Source: Mycogone perniciosa (Eukaryota; Ascomycota; Sordariomycetes; Hypocreales; Hypocreaceae). From it: 64,000 nt of DNA. The stretch is from positions 1 to 64,000 of the forward strand of contig JAOALB010000192.1 in the NCBI GenBank assembly GCA_025331125.1. Direction: 5' to 3'. Under the pieces are notes generated by a model. That model saw only the letters and a list, made by a program, of their open reading frames with translations, was not told the origin of the DNA and did not search any database. Shown in pieces: positions 33,661-45,700 of the stretch. Position numbers and translations under genes: made by a program. Position 1 is the stretch's first letter; every line of letters starts with the position of its first letter.

Positions 33661-36600
33661 GGTTATAAGCCCAGGTAGTAACTATTAGAGTTACTAGAAA
33701 CTTCCTTTAATATTATATATTTACCTTTACTCTTTCCCTTTACCTTTAAGCTCTTAAAGCCACTTTCTATAATAAATAATACAGGAGATATTACCTTTAT
33801 AAAGCTATATTTAATAATTTGATAAATTAAATGGATTACTATTTTAAATAACTATATAACTACTGCGAGGATCTAGAATAAAGTTAATCTTAATCTCTTT
33901 AATTAAGATAATAACTATTTCCCTGCTTTAAAGCTATTTATTTTAGCTAAAGTAAAGGAAACTGCCTTAAAGGTATTTAAAAAAAAGCTACTTTAATAGA
34001 TATTTTTATTTATTATAACAGTCTACTTTATAAGTATTAATATATTATCGCTTTATATATTAAAAAGAGGAAAGTTAAAGCAGTAATCTTTAAATAGATA
34101 TAAAAGACAGTTAATACTAGTATTTATACTTTAGTCTTTATAGACTTTAAAGCTATAATTTAAATTACAGCTTTAGCTTTTACTACTATTAAAGCAGCTA
34201 ATAAAAATAATAAAGATTTAAATACTAAGTTTACTATTTATTAAATTATAAAAAAGCTTAAAGAATAATTAACTTTTTATAAATATATAATATATAAAAA
34301 AGTGCAGATTTTATATAAATACATTTTATATAATATAAAGTATAGGAATTTAAAGCTAAAAGTATAGTATATAAACTAGGCGTATATTTATATAAATACA
34401 GTAAAGTATAAGCTCCCTGAAATTATATAAATAGCTGCCTAAAAGGCTTTTTTAAAAGCTATTAAAGTATACTATACTTTAAACTTTACTTTATACTATT
34501 TATACTATATAAATAGTTAAATTAAAAGCAGTAAAACTATTAAAACCTTCTCTTTTAATTAATTTAATTAACTTTTTTTAAATAGTATATAAAATGCAGA
34601 GAATTATATTTATAGACTTTATATAATACTTTATAACCGCTTAAATAAAGCTATAGCAAATATTATTATATATTTAAAAGCTTTTACTGGAAAGGAATAT
34701 TTATATAGATAGGAAAGGTATAATTAGCCTTTAAAGGATTATAATATATTACTTACTGCGCTTAAAGGAAAACCTAATAAAAAAGGGAAATATATCTTTA
34801 ACCTGCAATAAACTATAGAAATTTATATTTGCCTTTAAAAAAATAAATAGTATATACTCTGCGATAAGTTTAATAAAAAGGGTATTAACTTTATAGCCTT
34901 AATTTAAAAAAGTATAGCTTTAACTATTATAGGTGCTTTAATCTGTTTAAACTTAATTAATAAAGAAAATATAAGCCCTGCAGTATATATAATAAATAAA
35001 TTAATATATATTAATATATAAAATATACTTTACTGCCTCTTTTAAAGCACTTTCTTTAATACCTATAATACTATTTATTTAGTAAATAATAAAAATTACT
35101 TTATTCTTAGCTGTTTTATTTTAAATATAGAAAATAACTATATTAAAGTAAAAGGAGCTAAGTATTTTATAGCTAAAAAAGGATACTGCCTATTAAAGGA
35201 TACTCTTTATAATCTATATTAAAAGGCAGTGCATTTAATAAAGCTTATAGATATAGCTATAGTTAAAGGATTTTATATTAATATTATATCTTTATTAAAG
35301 CTTTAAAAAATAGGAATATAGTTTATAGGGTATAATAATACACTTTATATTAATAGAGTAAATTTAAATACTATTATAAGGAAGGTAAAGTAAAGGTATA
35401 ATTTTTTAATTTTTTAATATAAACCCCTATTACTTTATATTGCCTTTATCTTTAAATATACTATTTTAAATAATATAACTGCTTTATTCCTTTTTCCTTA
35501 TATAAACTACTATATTTATATAATATTAGGAAAAAGGAGAAGACCGATATATAACCTACTAATACTATAATATAACTTAAAGCAGCTCTAGCATTTATAA
35601 TTAAGATATTTAAGCTTAAAAGCACTTAAAGCACTAGTAAAGAATATAAGGAATATATATATTAAAGGAGCTACGCAAATAAAGTGCAAAGCCTATACTT
35701 TTATATATATAAAATAGGTTATCTTTTATAGAATATTTAATAGATAAGCATTAAAACTATTTTTTAATGTATACTAGGATCTTTAAGACTATCTTTATAG
35801 TTATAATAGGGATAACTGGCTTTTAATGCTTAAAGAAAAATATACTTTATAGTTATATATACGCCTTTTATTAACTAAAAAATAAGATATTATTTTTAAT
35901 ACTCTTTTTAATTTTATAAATATAGTAAAAATGCAATATAATATTTTAATATATTTTTTTAGGTAAAATAATAAAAAGGCTATAATTGCAGTTAAAGGCT
36001 TATTATACTTTTAGATTTAAGTAAATATAAAAGGAATTATCCTAAAGCTTACCCTTTTTTATATATATAAACTAAATAGCGCCTTAAAGCGCGCAGGTTA
36101 GGAAGTTATAAATAAATTAATAAAAATACTTAAAGCTATAAGCGTTTTAACTAATTTATAGCTTAAAAGTATAAAAGCTGCAGTATATATTATTAATATA
36201 AGTCTTATATATAGCCTTAATATAATATTACCTATTAACAAATTAAGTAATAGTTCTGCAATTTTATACCTTTTTTAAAAAAAGAGCTATCTATAGATTT
36301 ATAGTTAAATTAAAGTAGACTTTATATATATAGCTACTATGCCTATATACTTAACAGAGACTATAAAGCTGGCTAAAATAAAAAAGAATTTAAAATTAAG
36401 CTTAAAGGCTTAATTAAATATTTTATTAAATATACTATAAATAATATATATTGCATTTAATTACCCTGCTTAATAAAGGTAATTATTATAAAGAATATAT
36501 AGTTTAATAAAATTAACTTTTTAATAGTAAAAAAAAAAGCGCAGATAAACTGTTTATAGTTAAGTTAAATAAACTATTTAATAAAGTTAAAGAAAATAAA

Positions 36601-38049
36601 CTAGAATTTAAACTCTTTTTAATATATATTCCTGCAGTAAAAAATACCTTTATAAATAGTATAGAAAAAGAGAGTATACTTTTAAAGGTAAAAATTATAT
36701 AAAGTATTAAAATTAATTTAATAAATACTTTAAGTAAACTACTAATATACTTAAAAAGACTTTTTAGTTTTTAAATATTAAAGGCTACTTTAAAATAGTT
36801 AATCTCTATAAATAAAATTAATGCATTAATAGGAACTTTAAGTAATACTTTTAAAAGTAATTTATCCCTTTTTAAAGAAAAAGAGTTGATAAAAGAATAG
36901 CGTTATATATTAAAAGTATACTATTTAATAAAAAAGGATAAACTATTATAATTAAAGGCAGACTAATATATAAAAAATTTATTTACTATTATATTAAAAA
37001 AGTAAATTTTAAAGGAAAAGCCAGCTAATAGTTCTTTAAATAGTAAAGCAGTAATTAATATTTATAAAAGTATAAGATTTTAAAGGAAATAACCTATAAA
37101 AAAGGTTAATAAATATCTCCTAATATATAAAACTAAAACATATACCTTAAATACTACTTTAAAAAATAATAAACCTAATATATATTTAATAATTATAAAA
37201 CTTTTTAATTTAATATTATATTAATTACTGCCTAATTTATAAAAGCTAATAAGCAGTAAATTAACGAGTATAGGAATAGTATTTACTATTTTTAATACAG
37301 TAATAAATTAAAAAGCTTTCTTTTAGAAAAGTATTACTTTTAATAATTAAACTATTTACTAAAAGGATTTAATAAAACTATTAAAAGATTAAAAAGAGTT
37401 TATAAAATACCTATATAAAGCTAGGTTTAAATAAACTGTATATAATAAAATTAACTCTCTATATATAAAAGGAACCTAATAAAAAATACTATATTTAAAA
37501 GTAAAGATAAAGCTATTATTTATATATTAAGTTTTTACATATAAGTTTAATTAAAATAACAATTTAAAATACTATAAAGTTTAATTTATAGGTTAAAGGG
37601 ATTTATAGAAATACTTTATAACAAAGAGTATATATACTGCTCTATTAATAGCGTGTTTTTTCTATATATTTATTACTTTAATAGTAAAATTTAACTTTAA
37701 GTTAAACCAGTATAATATTAAAAATGCTTTTTTTAATGCTTTAAAGGATAAAAGTTTAAAACTAGTAATATATAAACTTCCTAAAAGCTTTAAGCTATTA
37801 AATATTTATTAAAAGCTTAGTAAAGCTTTATATAAGCTAAAGGATTCGCTAAAACTATAGTTTAATAAATTATCTTTAATTTTAAAGAAATAAAAGTTAA
37901 TTTTAAGCTTTAAAAAGCCTTGCCTCTTTTATAACTAAACTTAAAAGATTTTTATTATATTTTATATAAATAATATTTTAATTATATATTATTATAATGA
38001 TAAAACTTTTTATATTAAAACTATTAAATACTTTTAAAGTAAAGTATAA

Positions 38050-38439
38050 TTTGTCGAGGGGGAATCAGCGCTCCAAACACACACATACACCAACAACAAC
38101 CGGAATAGAGCGCGGTTCCCGCGCTCTTGATAGAACCACGAAGCCGTAATTGAGTAATATAAAGGCTAAAAGATACTGCGAATCATTTGATCATGATGTC
38201 TGCAGTCGAAAGTAACCAACGGTTACCTCTTTACGCCTTAACGGCTGTGAAAACACAGGTAGGGGTAGTGTATTGAGGGAGAACGCGGGTTGATCCTGTT
38301 AGACTAGGTCTATCTGTTTATCTTTATAGTCTTATGCCTCCCTAATCTAGTAGTTGCTTAAATAAGCAACTAACTTTACTCGGGTAGGCTAGTAAGAAGG
38401 ACTGTGAATGCATTGGGTATATCAGTTACCCCCGACAAA
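38050..38439 (+). mobile_element. Family B element, least mutated copy, TSD ATAA
   Basis: 390 bp, TTTGTCGAGGGGGAATCAG...GTTACCCCCGACAAA, flanked by ATAA at 38046-38049 and 38440-38443. It lies in the RT/RNase H region of copia-1. Unlike its host it keeps many CpA, TpG and CpG sites (CAAACACACACATACACC, AACGCGGG), so it arrived after copia-1 had been mutated. Two perfect hairpins are visible: AGAGCGCGG/CCGCGCTCT and AGTTGCTTA/TAAGCAACT. No open frame. It could be a MITE-like element or a solo LTR with unusual ends. Confidence 0.85.
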
Positions 38440-40516
38440 ATAAGCTTTATAGTAAAAGGGATATATAATAGGTTTTAGGTATTAAAATTACCTTAAACTA
38501 TAAAGAGTATAAAATATACTTTTCCTATAAAATTTATTTTAAAAAGGTTATAAAATAATTTAAGTTTAATAATAAAATATAATTTTTTATAATTTTAATA
38601 TTAATTATAAAGCTTAAAAAAGCTATAATATAAGCTATAAAAGTAACTATTAAAATATATTAAGAAAAAGTAGGATTTATACTTTATATAGCTATTATAA
38701 TAAAGCTAAATATAGTATATAATACTTTAGCTTTATTGCAGCTTTTAATTAACCTTAATAAAAAGCACTTGAGAACAATTAATTAATTAATTTACTATTT
38801 ATATATATAATACTCTTTAACTTTTTAATATAAAAGGCAAGGCAAAATATAGGTTTTAACTGCCTTAAATAATACTTTTTTTATTAATAATATAAATACC
38901 TAGAAATTATTTTAAAGGTATTTTATTATACTCTTTTTAAACTTTATCCTATAAAATATTATATATTAAAGTATAGTAAATATATTTATAATTAAAGTAG
39001 AGTTATTTACTTTTACTTAAATAGTAAAAAAGGCAATAAATTTATATTGCCTTTTTTAAAAAATAAAATTTAACTTTAATATTAATTAAAATATTAACTA
39101 TAATCATTAACTAATTATATATTTTATAATTAAAAGAAGTATATAAATTAATACTTACTTATATTATATTAATATATAAAATATATAGCTTTAATAAAAA
39201 TATTAAAAAACATTATTTTTAGTCTTTTATCTCTTTATTAACTTTATACTTATTAATAAGCTTATTAAAGCTTTTTCTTAGCAGTGCTTTAAATACTTTA
39301 AAGTATTATTAAACTTAATAAATATATAATTATTAAAATAAAATATATAAAAGTATAGGAAACTGTTTAATTTTAATTTAAAGGCTATTTACTATAAAGG
39401 GTATACTTTATTACTGCAATAATTTATTACCTAAGACTTTCTACCTTTTATACACTTATACGCAAAAAGTATTATTATTACAGCTACTTAAAGAAGCTAC
39501 CTCTTTAATATAAATTAAAACCTCCTCCTTTAATAAATTAAATTAAAGGCGTAATACCTTTTTACACTAAATTACTATTTAATTATATTAGCTTATAAGT
39601 ATATAAAGAAAGAATAGTATATTGACTTAATCATTATTTTTATTTATAGCTTAAAAAAGCTAATATATAATTAATATAAGTATTAAATAATTATAAAGTA
39701 TATAATTAATTAAAATAATATAGTAAAAGTAAAGAAAAAATATATTAAAGACTATATTAATAGTTACTATTAAAATAAATAATATACTGCTAAAAGCAGG
39801 TAATAGTAATATATTAAAAGAAATCTCCTTTACTAGCAATTACTGACTTTAAATAACCTTTATAAAAAGGGGATAACGGTATAGTAGTAGAGGCAGTAGC
39901 GGGAGCAGTAATAATAAAGGCAAGGGCTAGAGTAAGAGTAAAAGCAGTAATAGGAGCAGTAAAAGCAGGAGCAGGAGCAGCAACAAGAGCAGTAGCAGGC
40001 ATAACCGCCTAAAAATAACTAACGCTATAATAAGCCACCTTTAAAGGGTAGCTGTAACTACACTTAACTAAAAGGGTATTTTTATTTTATAATTTTATTA
40101 TTAGCTAATAAAAATATACTATAAAAGGAATATATAAAAAGTATAATATTTACTAAAGCTATATTAATATTATTAATACTACTATTATTAGTAATAATAA
40201 TAATATTAATAATTAAAAAAAAAAGTAAAAAATATAGTTAAAGGATAAGTAATATATTTATTTTAACTATTTAAAATTAATTGACCTATTTAAAAAGCTT
40301 TATTATTTAATTTCCTATTATTATAAATCAATAATAGCTATAGTATTTATATCTTTATTACCTTTAATAATAGAATATTAATATATATTTATAATAAAAA
40401 AGCTTTTAATTAAATAAAAGAGGCTTTAAAAGCGCAGCTAAACAGTTATAATACTATAAATAAACTAGGATAGCAGTTAATAAAGCATTAAGAATAGCTT
40501 TATTAACTAAAGGGTA

Positions 40517-40790
40517 TATTAGGTTAGGTAGGCTAAAGACCTACTACTTATTAGCGCTTATTAGCGTTAAAGAGCTTTTATTTACTTATATAGCAGATAC
40601 TAGTTAATATATATATCGCGTAAGCGATATATTAGACTATATAGGCGCTTATAACGCATACATTCTATATTTTCCTTTATATTAGCTATATATATATATA
40701 GCAAAGCTATTACAGTATATTTATTACTAGAATCAAGCTTTATTCCTATTTCTCTCTATACTCTATATAGCTATACCGCGCTCTGCGACA
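40517..40790 (+). repeat. 3' LTR of copia-1
   Basis: 274 bp, preceded by AACTAAAGGG and followed by the target duplication ACTTA. It is closely similar to 33389-33660 after allowing transitions. Confidence 0.85.
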
Positions 40791-40795
40791 ACTTA

Positions 40796-43700
40796 TATAT
40801 AAAAAATACTAGTACTTTAAATAAAATTATTTAAAGCTTAAAATAAAGTCTCGCTAAGTTTATTATTTATAAAAAAGATAAAACTTAACTTTTTTAACTA
40901 AAAAGTAAACTACTATAAAATTAAAGTCTTTTATATAATTTATAAAAAAATAAAGTATAAAGAGATATTTAAAATTAAACTATGATAAAGGTTAAATATA
41001 ATCCCTATAAAGGGATTAATAATAAATATTATATACTTTATAGGTAAAGATTAAATAATTAATAGTAGATAAAGTAATATAACTATAAAAGGGATTAAAA
41101 GTATCTCTATAAAGCTAACTAAAATAAATTCCTTTAAAGACTATTTAAATAAATATAATTAAAACTATTTAACTATAGAATTATTTAATTCAACTTTCTT
41201 TATTAACTTTATAGTTAATAAAGGATAAAAGTATATTTAAATAATTAATAAAGCGGATAAATAAATTAAAAAGAACCTATTACTGCTTTAATTAAAGCAA
41301 TTAATTAAGAAAAAGTAATTATATTTAAACTTTATACCTATAATCTTAAAGACTATATTATTTAAACTATAATATAGTAAAGGTAATAGAATTAAAAGGA
41401 TTAAGAATAAAGATTAATTATTAAAAGTAAAGTAAATTAAAATATTAATTTAAGCTATAATTTTAAATAATATAATTAAGCTTAAAACTAATACTTTTTT
41501 AGATACTATTCTAGAATTTATAAATACTTTAAAAGTAGACTTAATTATAAAGTTTTAAAGAATTACTAAAATATAGTTTTATAGAAAAATTAATTTAACT
41601 GTTTCTAAACCTACTTTATATTAAATAATATCTCTTTCTGCCTATAAATCCCCTTTAAAACAAAAACTATTAAAAAGATTAAATTAAATAATTATATATA
41701 TAGAATTAATTATATAGACTATTTAATTACTATAAAATTAACCTTTTAAAGTTATACCTTTATAATCCCTATATATAAAAGGATTTCTAGTTAAAGAATT
41801 AATTAATTTTAAAAACCTAAATACTTTAGTAGCTTAAACTACTATTCCTAATTAAATTAAATAATCCTTTAAACTAAATTTCTTTTTTAATTCCACTTAA
41901 TTTATTTAACTGTATTTATAGGAAGGTGGTTATATTAATTTAGTTTAGTTTTAGGGTATAACGTTTTAGGGTTAGGGTTAGGAAGTTATATAGGGAGGGT
42001 TTTATTAAGGGTAACTAATATGCCTATAACTAGCCTAATAGGTCCTAAAAGCTAGTCCCGATTAAAAAGGCTAGAAAATAATTGGAAACTAGTTAAATTA
42101 AGGAAAAGAAAGGGGTATTAAGAACTGGAATTGCAGTTAAAATAGCTTTCTTTTCTTTTCTTCCTCTTTATTTAGCTTTAAGTTAACGATAATACTGCAA
42201 TAATAGTATTTACTTAAGTGGCTAATAGCTTTATAGCTTTTATCTTAGTCTTTAAGGCTGTCTTTTATTGGTTTTTATATATATTTAAGTATATTATTTC
42301 CTTCTCGATAAAGTATATATCCTTTAACTTAATAATGCCTTAAACCACTTATAAAGTTTATATTTAGTTATAGGTAATAGAGGGTATTTAGCAATTTTAT
42401 CTTTTTATAGTTATTATCTTTATTAAAGGTATTAAAAGTAGCTATACCTATTCCTTTAAAGGTAATAGGGCCTTTAATAATATAGACTATACCTAAATTC
42501 CTATTATTAAGTTTATAGTCTATAAACTATTTCCTTGAATTAACTATATAAACTATAGATTTAATATTATATAATAGACTATTTTAAATGGAAAGTTTAA
42601 AGGGTTTAGGTTTTTTAAGAGATTAAAAAACCTTAAAAGGATTCAAGGACTCTTTTTCTTTTTTAATGTTTAAGGTATATAAAAGATCTCGATTACTATT
42701 TAAACTATTAATAGATTTAATAAAAGACTTTTTTAAGAGCTTTTCTAAGCTATATTCTTTAGTAGTTAAATAACATATACTAGTAAAAGCAGTATCCTCT
42801 TTAATTTATTTCTAGTTATTCTTTTAATTTTTTTAATTTACTTTCTTTTTACAGGAATTAAAAGCTAGCCTTTAACCTTTAGATTTAAAAGGTATTTATT
42901 AATCTTTAAAGGGTTTAAAAGGCCTTAAAGCCTTATTAAGTTTATATATAGTGGAAAATAAATTCCTAGTCTCTTTTAATATATTTACTATAAGAAATTA
43001 AATATTAAAACCTTTAGTTAATTGCTTCATAGCTTAACTAGATTTAATAGTTCTTTTAATTCTTTTAGCTTATTAAAGGCAAATCTTTTCTAGGGAATTT
43101 AAATATTAATTTATTTTATCTAGTATATTAATATTAACATTTAAAATAGCTAATTTAATTAAAAAGCTCCTAAAAGTAATATTAGATTTAATTAAAGATC
43201 TTTTATAATTACTGTAATTTAATAAGTAAAATTCTTTATAAAGGAAATCTCTTTATAGTACATTAAAGTAACTATATTATCTCTTTAATACTAGAAATAT
43301 TTCTTTTAAGCTTTAAGTTTAAGCAATAAATGCAGTAGAAATAACTATTAAACTATCCTTAATAAATATAAATAATAAGTCTTATTTTAAATTAAATAAA
43401 AAGTTAATAACTATAGGATTTTCTATAAAGGTATAGTAATCTATAGCCTTTAATATAATATTTAAAGACTATTTCTATTAATTAAACTTATTAAGACTTA
43501 CTAGCTTATAGCTTTTTAAAAAGCTATAGACTTTTTTTAATACCTTTTGAATAAAACTATTATTTAAAGTTAAAATAATAGTTTAAAGTTAATAAATTAA
43601 TAAAAATAAAAGTTAAATAGGTATAAAAATAAAGGTAAAAGCTTATATTAGCAGTAAAATAAAGGCTATAGGATTAACCTTTATTAGATTTATAGTCTAT

Positions 43701-44205
43701 TAAGGTTAAAGACTTAAAATAGCAGTAGTTAAGCTAGTTAAAGTATTAGATAATTAAATTATATTTATTCTAACCCTTTAACTATACTTTTACTATTTTA
43801 CTAAAAGCCCTTTATATTTAAAGCTTTTATTTTATATTCTATATTTATATAAATAAACCCCTTTACTATTAAAAAGAGCTATTATCTTGAATTAAAGAAA
43901 TAAAGCTACTAAAAGCTTTAATAGGTTAACTTATACTATTAATATTAAACCTATATCCTATAAAATAAAAAATATACTATATAGTATATAAAGGTAGTAA
44001 TATAAATAGTATTACTATAATTATAATAGTATTTTCAGTAAAAGTTAAAGAATAGCTTTAAATAGCTAAAAATCTTAAAAAGTATTAAAATAAACACTAT
44101 AAAAAACTTGCTATAAATGCTATAATAGCTTTAAAGGAAATACTATAGCTATTAAAGAAGATCTGTTAATAAAAACTTAAAGAAAACTCTTTTAAGCTTA
44201 TAACC
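40796..44205 (-). mobile_element. Copia relic on the minus strand (gag, protease, pre-integrase)
   Basis: Minus-strand reading through stops at about 42,200-42,620 gives a copia protease and GAG-pre-integrase pattern (VYIVNSRK, FIDYKLNNRNLGIVYIIKGPITFKGIGIATFN, LLNTLYYL, LNINFISGLRHY). A charged gag-like region lies at 42,700-44,200 in coding sense upstream. No LTR or target duplication could be assigned. A divergent family-B-like terminus (TTTATTAAGGGTAACTAATATG) begins at about 42,001 and loses similarity within 30 bases. Confidence 0.5.
41966..41982 (+). repeat. Short TTAGGG interstitial telomere-like run
   Basis: Two full TTAGGG units plus TTAGG, with one more TTAGGG at 41951-41956. TTAGGG is the usual telomere unit in filamentous ascomycetes. 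Chance in a C-to-T-mutated repeat is also possible. Confidence 0.5.
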
Positions 44206-44784
44206 TATTAAAATAATAAATTTATAATAAACTTTATTTATATATAGCTTTTAGGAAACTATATATAATAAAATAATAAGGAAATAACTAAAAGTTTAAT
44301 TAAGTTAATAATAAATAAACAATTAAATTATAAATAGTTTGATAGCTAAAAGCTATAAAATATTTAATATATATATAGCTAATATAAAAGTAATTATATA
44401 AATAATAGCTTTATTTTTTACAATAGTCCTTTAATTAAATAACAGGAATATAGTAATAGAATTAAGTTTATAGTATTATTTTTATTTTCTATAAAATTTA
44501 TTTATATAGAAAATCGTTTAAATTAACTTACAGCTATATAAACAGGAAACCATTTACTTAAAATTTTCACAATAGCCATTATACCTATTATATCAAGTCT
44601 AGGGTAGCAGGGTAGCTAGTCCTAGCTTAATTGTTATTGTTAAAGATAATAGAAATTTCCTAACTTACACCAAAGTTCCTCCAGGAACTTAGTCCTAGCA
44701 TTAGGCCTAATTCCAGGTCTAGCCAGAATAGGAAGGTTATCTATTTCCACTAAAATCCTTACTTTTTAGCCCTCCTTTTTAATA
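44206..44784 (-). mobile_element. Family C LTR, strongly mutated
   Basis: 579 bp colinear with 25664-26243 (TATTAAAATAATAAATT...CCTCCTTTTTAATA). The flanks TAACC and AAATT do not match, so either a boundary was rearranged or the duplication has decayed. Confidence 0.75.
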
Positions 44785-45700
44785 AAATTAAGTATGCCTA
44801 TCAAAATTTATTTATGCTTTTATATTAATTTATTATAATAAGCAGTAAATAACCCTTTACCTAAACAGTAAAATAATAACCTTTAATTACCTTTTATATA
44901 TATTAAAGGTAAAGATAAATAGAAGGTAAAAGAGATTTTTTGTATTATGATAAACGAATAAAGCTATAGCTTTTTCTATAAAGTATTTATATATTAAAAA
45001 AGATATATAAAGCTAACCTAGGAACCTGCTATCTCCTTAAAAGATATAGCTGCCCTAAATATTTATAAAAAAGAAATAAGCTTATTAAGACTATAGATAG
45101 GCCCTTTAAGGAATATACTTCTATAAAAAAGAAATATAAAAAATAACTAGCCTAATAGGGGGGTAATGTTATAGGCTAAACTTAATAAAGAAACACTTTA
45201 GCTATATTAAGCCTAGCACTATAATTCCCTATATTTCCGAACTAACTAATGCAAATATATATATATCAGGCATAGGTTATAAGCCTTAGGCCTATATATA
45301 TATATACTACTATCCTATAAATCTATATATATAACTAAATAGTCCCCTTTTTTTATTCCTTTACTCTTTAACTTTAAATAAACAATTTTATACTACCTTA
45401 TTATTAGTTACTGTAAAAGGCTATACTTATTATATAGGCAATACTTTAGCGGCTAAAGATAGGACGCTAAATATTTATATAAATAGGGGTTAAGCCAGGT
45501 AGGCATAATATAGGTAACAAAGTATTATAAAACTTAAACTTACTGCTTTATTAACTTATATATAATTAGGTTAATATAGTTAAGCGAAAGGCTAATATTA
45601 TATAAAAGACCTTATACTGCCTATCCTTTATAATAGTATATACCCCTTTAGATATAGTATATACTAGGGTATATACTTTTTAGTATTATAATTATCCCTC
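44785..45700 (+). mobile_element. 3' end of a plus-strand gypsy element with LTR (family D)
   Basis: A plus-strand frame read through stops resembles the C-terminal integrase/chromodomain tail (NLLSP, LKDIAALNIYKKEISLL-like near 45,020-45,090). It is followed by a polypurine run AATAGGGGGGTAA at 45,154-45,166 and an LTR start TGTTATAGGC at 45,167. The LTR end is not clear; about 45,680-45,700 is a guess from a TATTATAATTAT stretch. No second LTR of this family was found. Confidence 0.5.

Larger units (their letters stand above)
33389..40790 (+). mobile_element. Complete Ty1/copia element copia-1, TSD ACTTA
   Basis: 5' LTR 33389-33660 (TATTAGGTTAGG...) and 3' LTR 40517-40790 (...CTCTGCGACA), with 5-bp duplications ACTTA at 33384-33388 and 40791-40795. 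GGTTATAAGCCCAGG follows the 5' LTR as primer-binding-site region; AACTAAAGGG precedes the 3' LTR as polypurine tract. Coding order is on the plus strand. Copia RT lies at about 37,690-38,030 (QYNIKNAFFNALKDK, LPKSFKLL, KALYKLKDSLKLWFNKL, KPCLFY, FYINNILI). RNase H-type sequence (NKKHLRTIN, LIYYLYI, LNNTFFINN) continues after the family B insert, from about 38,760. Total length is 7,402 bp including the 390-bp insert. All frames are destroyed by RIP. The 39,300-40,516 part is a long non-coding 3' region with a purine-rich trinucleotide tract. Confidence 0.85.

Noticed and set aside
33661..33683. A tRNA gene at GGTTATAAGCCC
   Set aside because: It is the primer-binding-site region following the copia-1 5' LTR; no cloverleaf can be drawn.
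38052..38437. Family B as a standard solo LTR with TG...CA ends
   Set aside because: With TG...CA boundaries no copy shows a target duplication; moving each end out by two bases gives perfect 4-bp duplications in four copies. A non-standard LTR is not fully excluded.
39814..40002. Open minus-strand frame of 62 codons rich in Ala and Thr
   Set aside because: It is the translation of a degenerate purine-rich trinucleotide tract inside the copia-1 3' region, with no start context or family.
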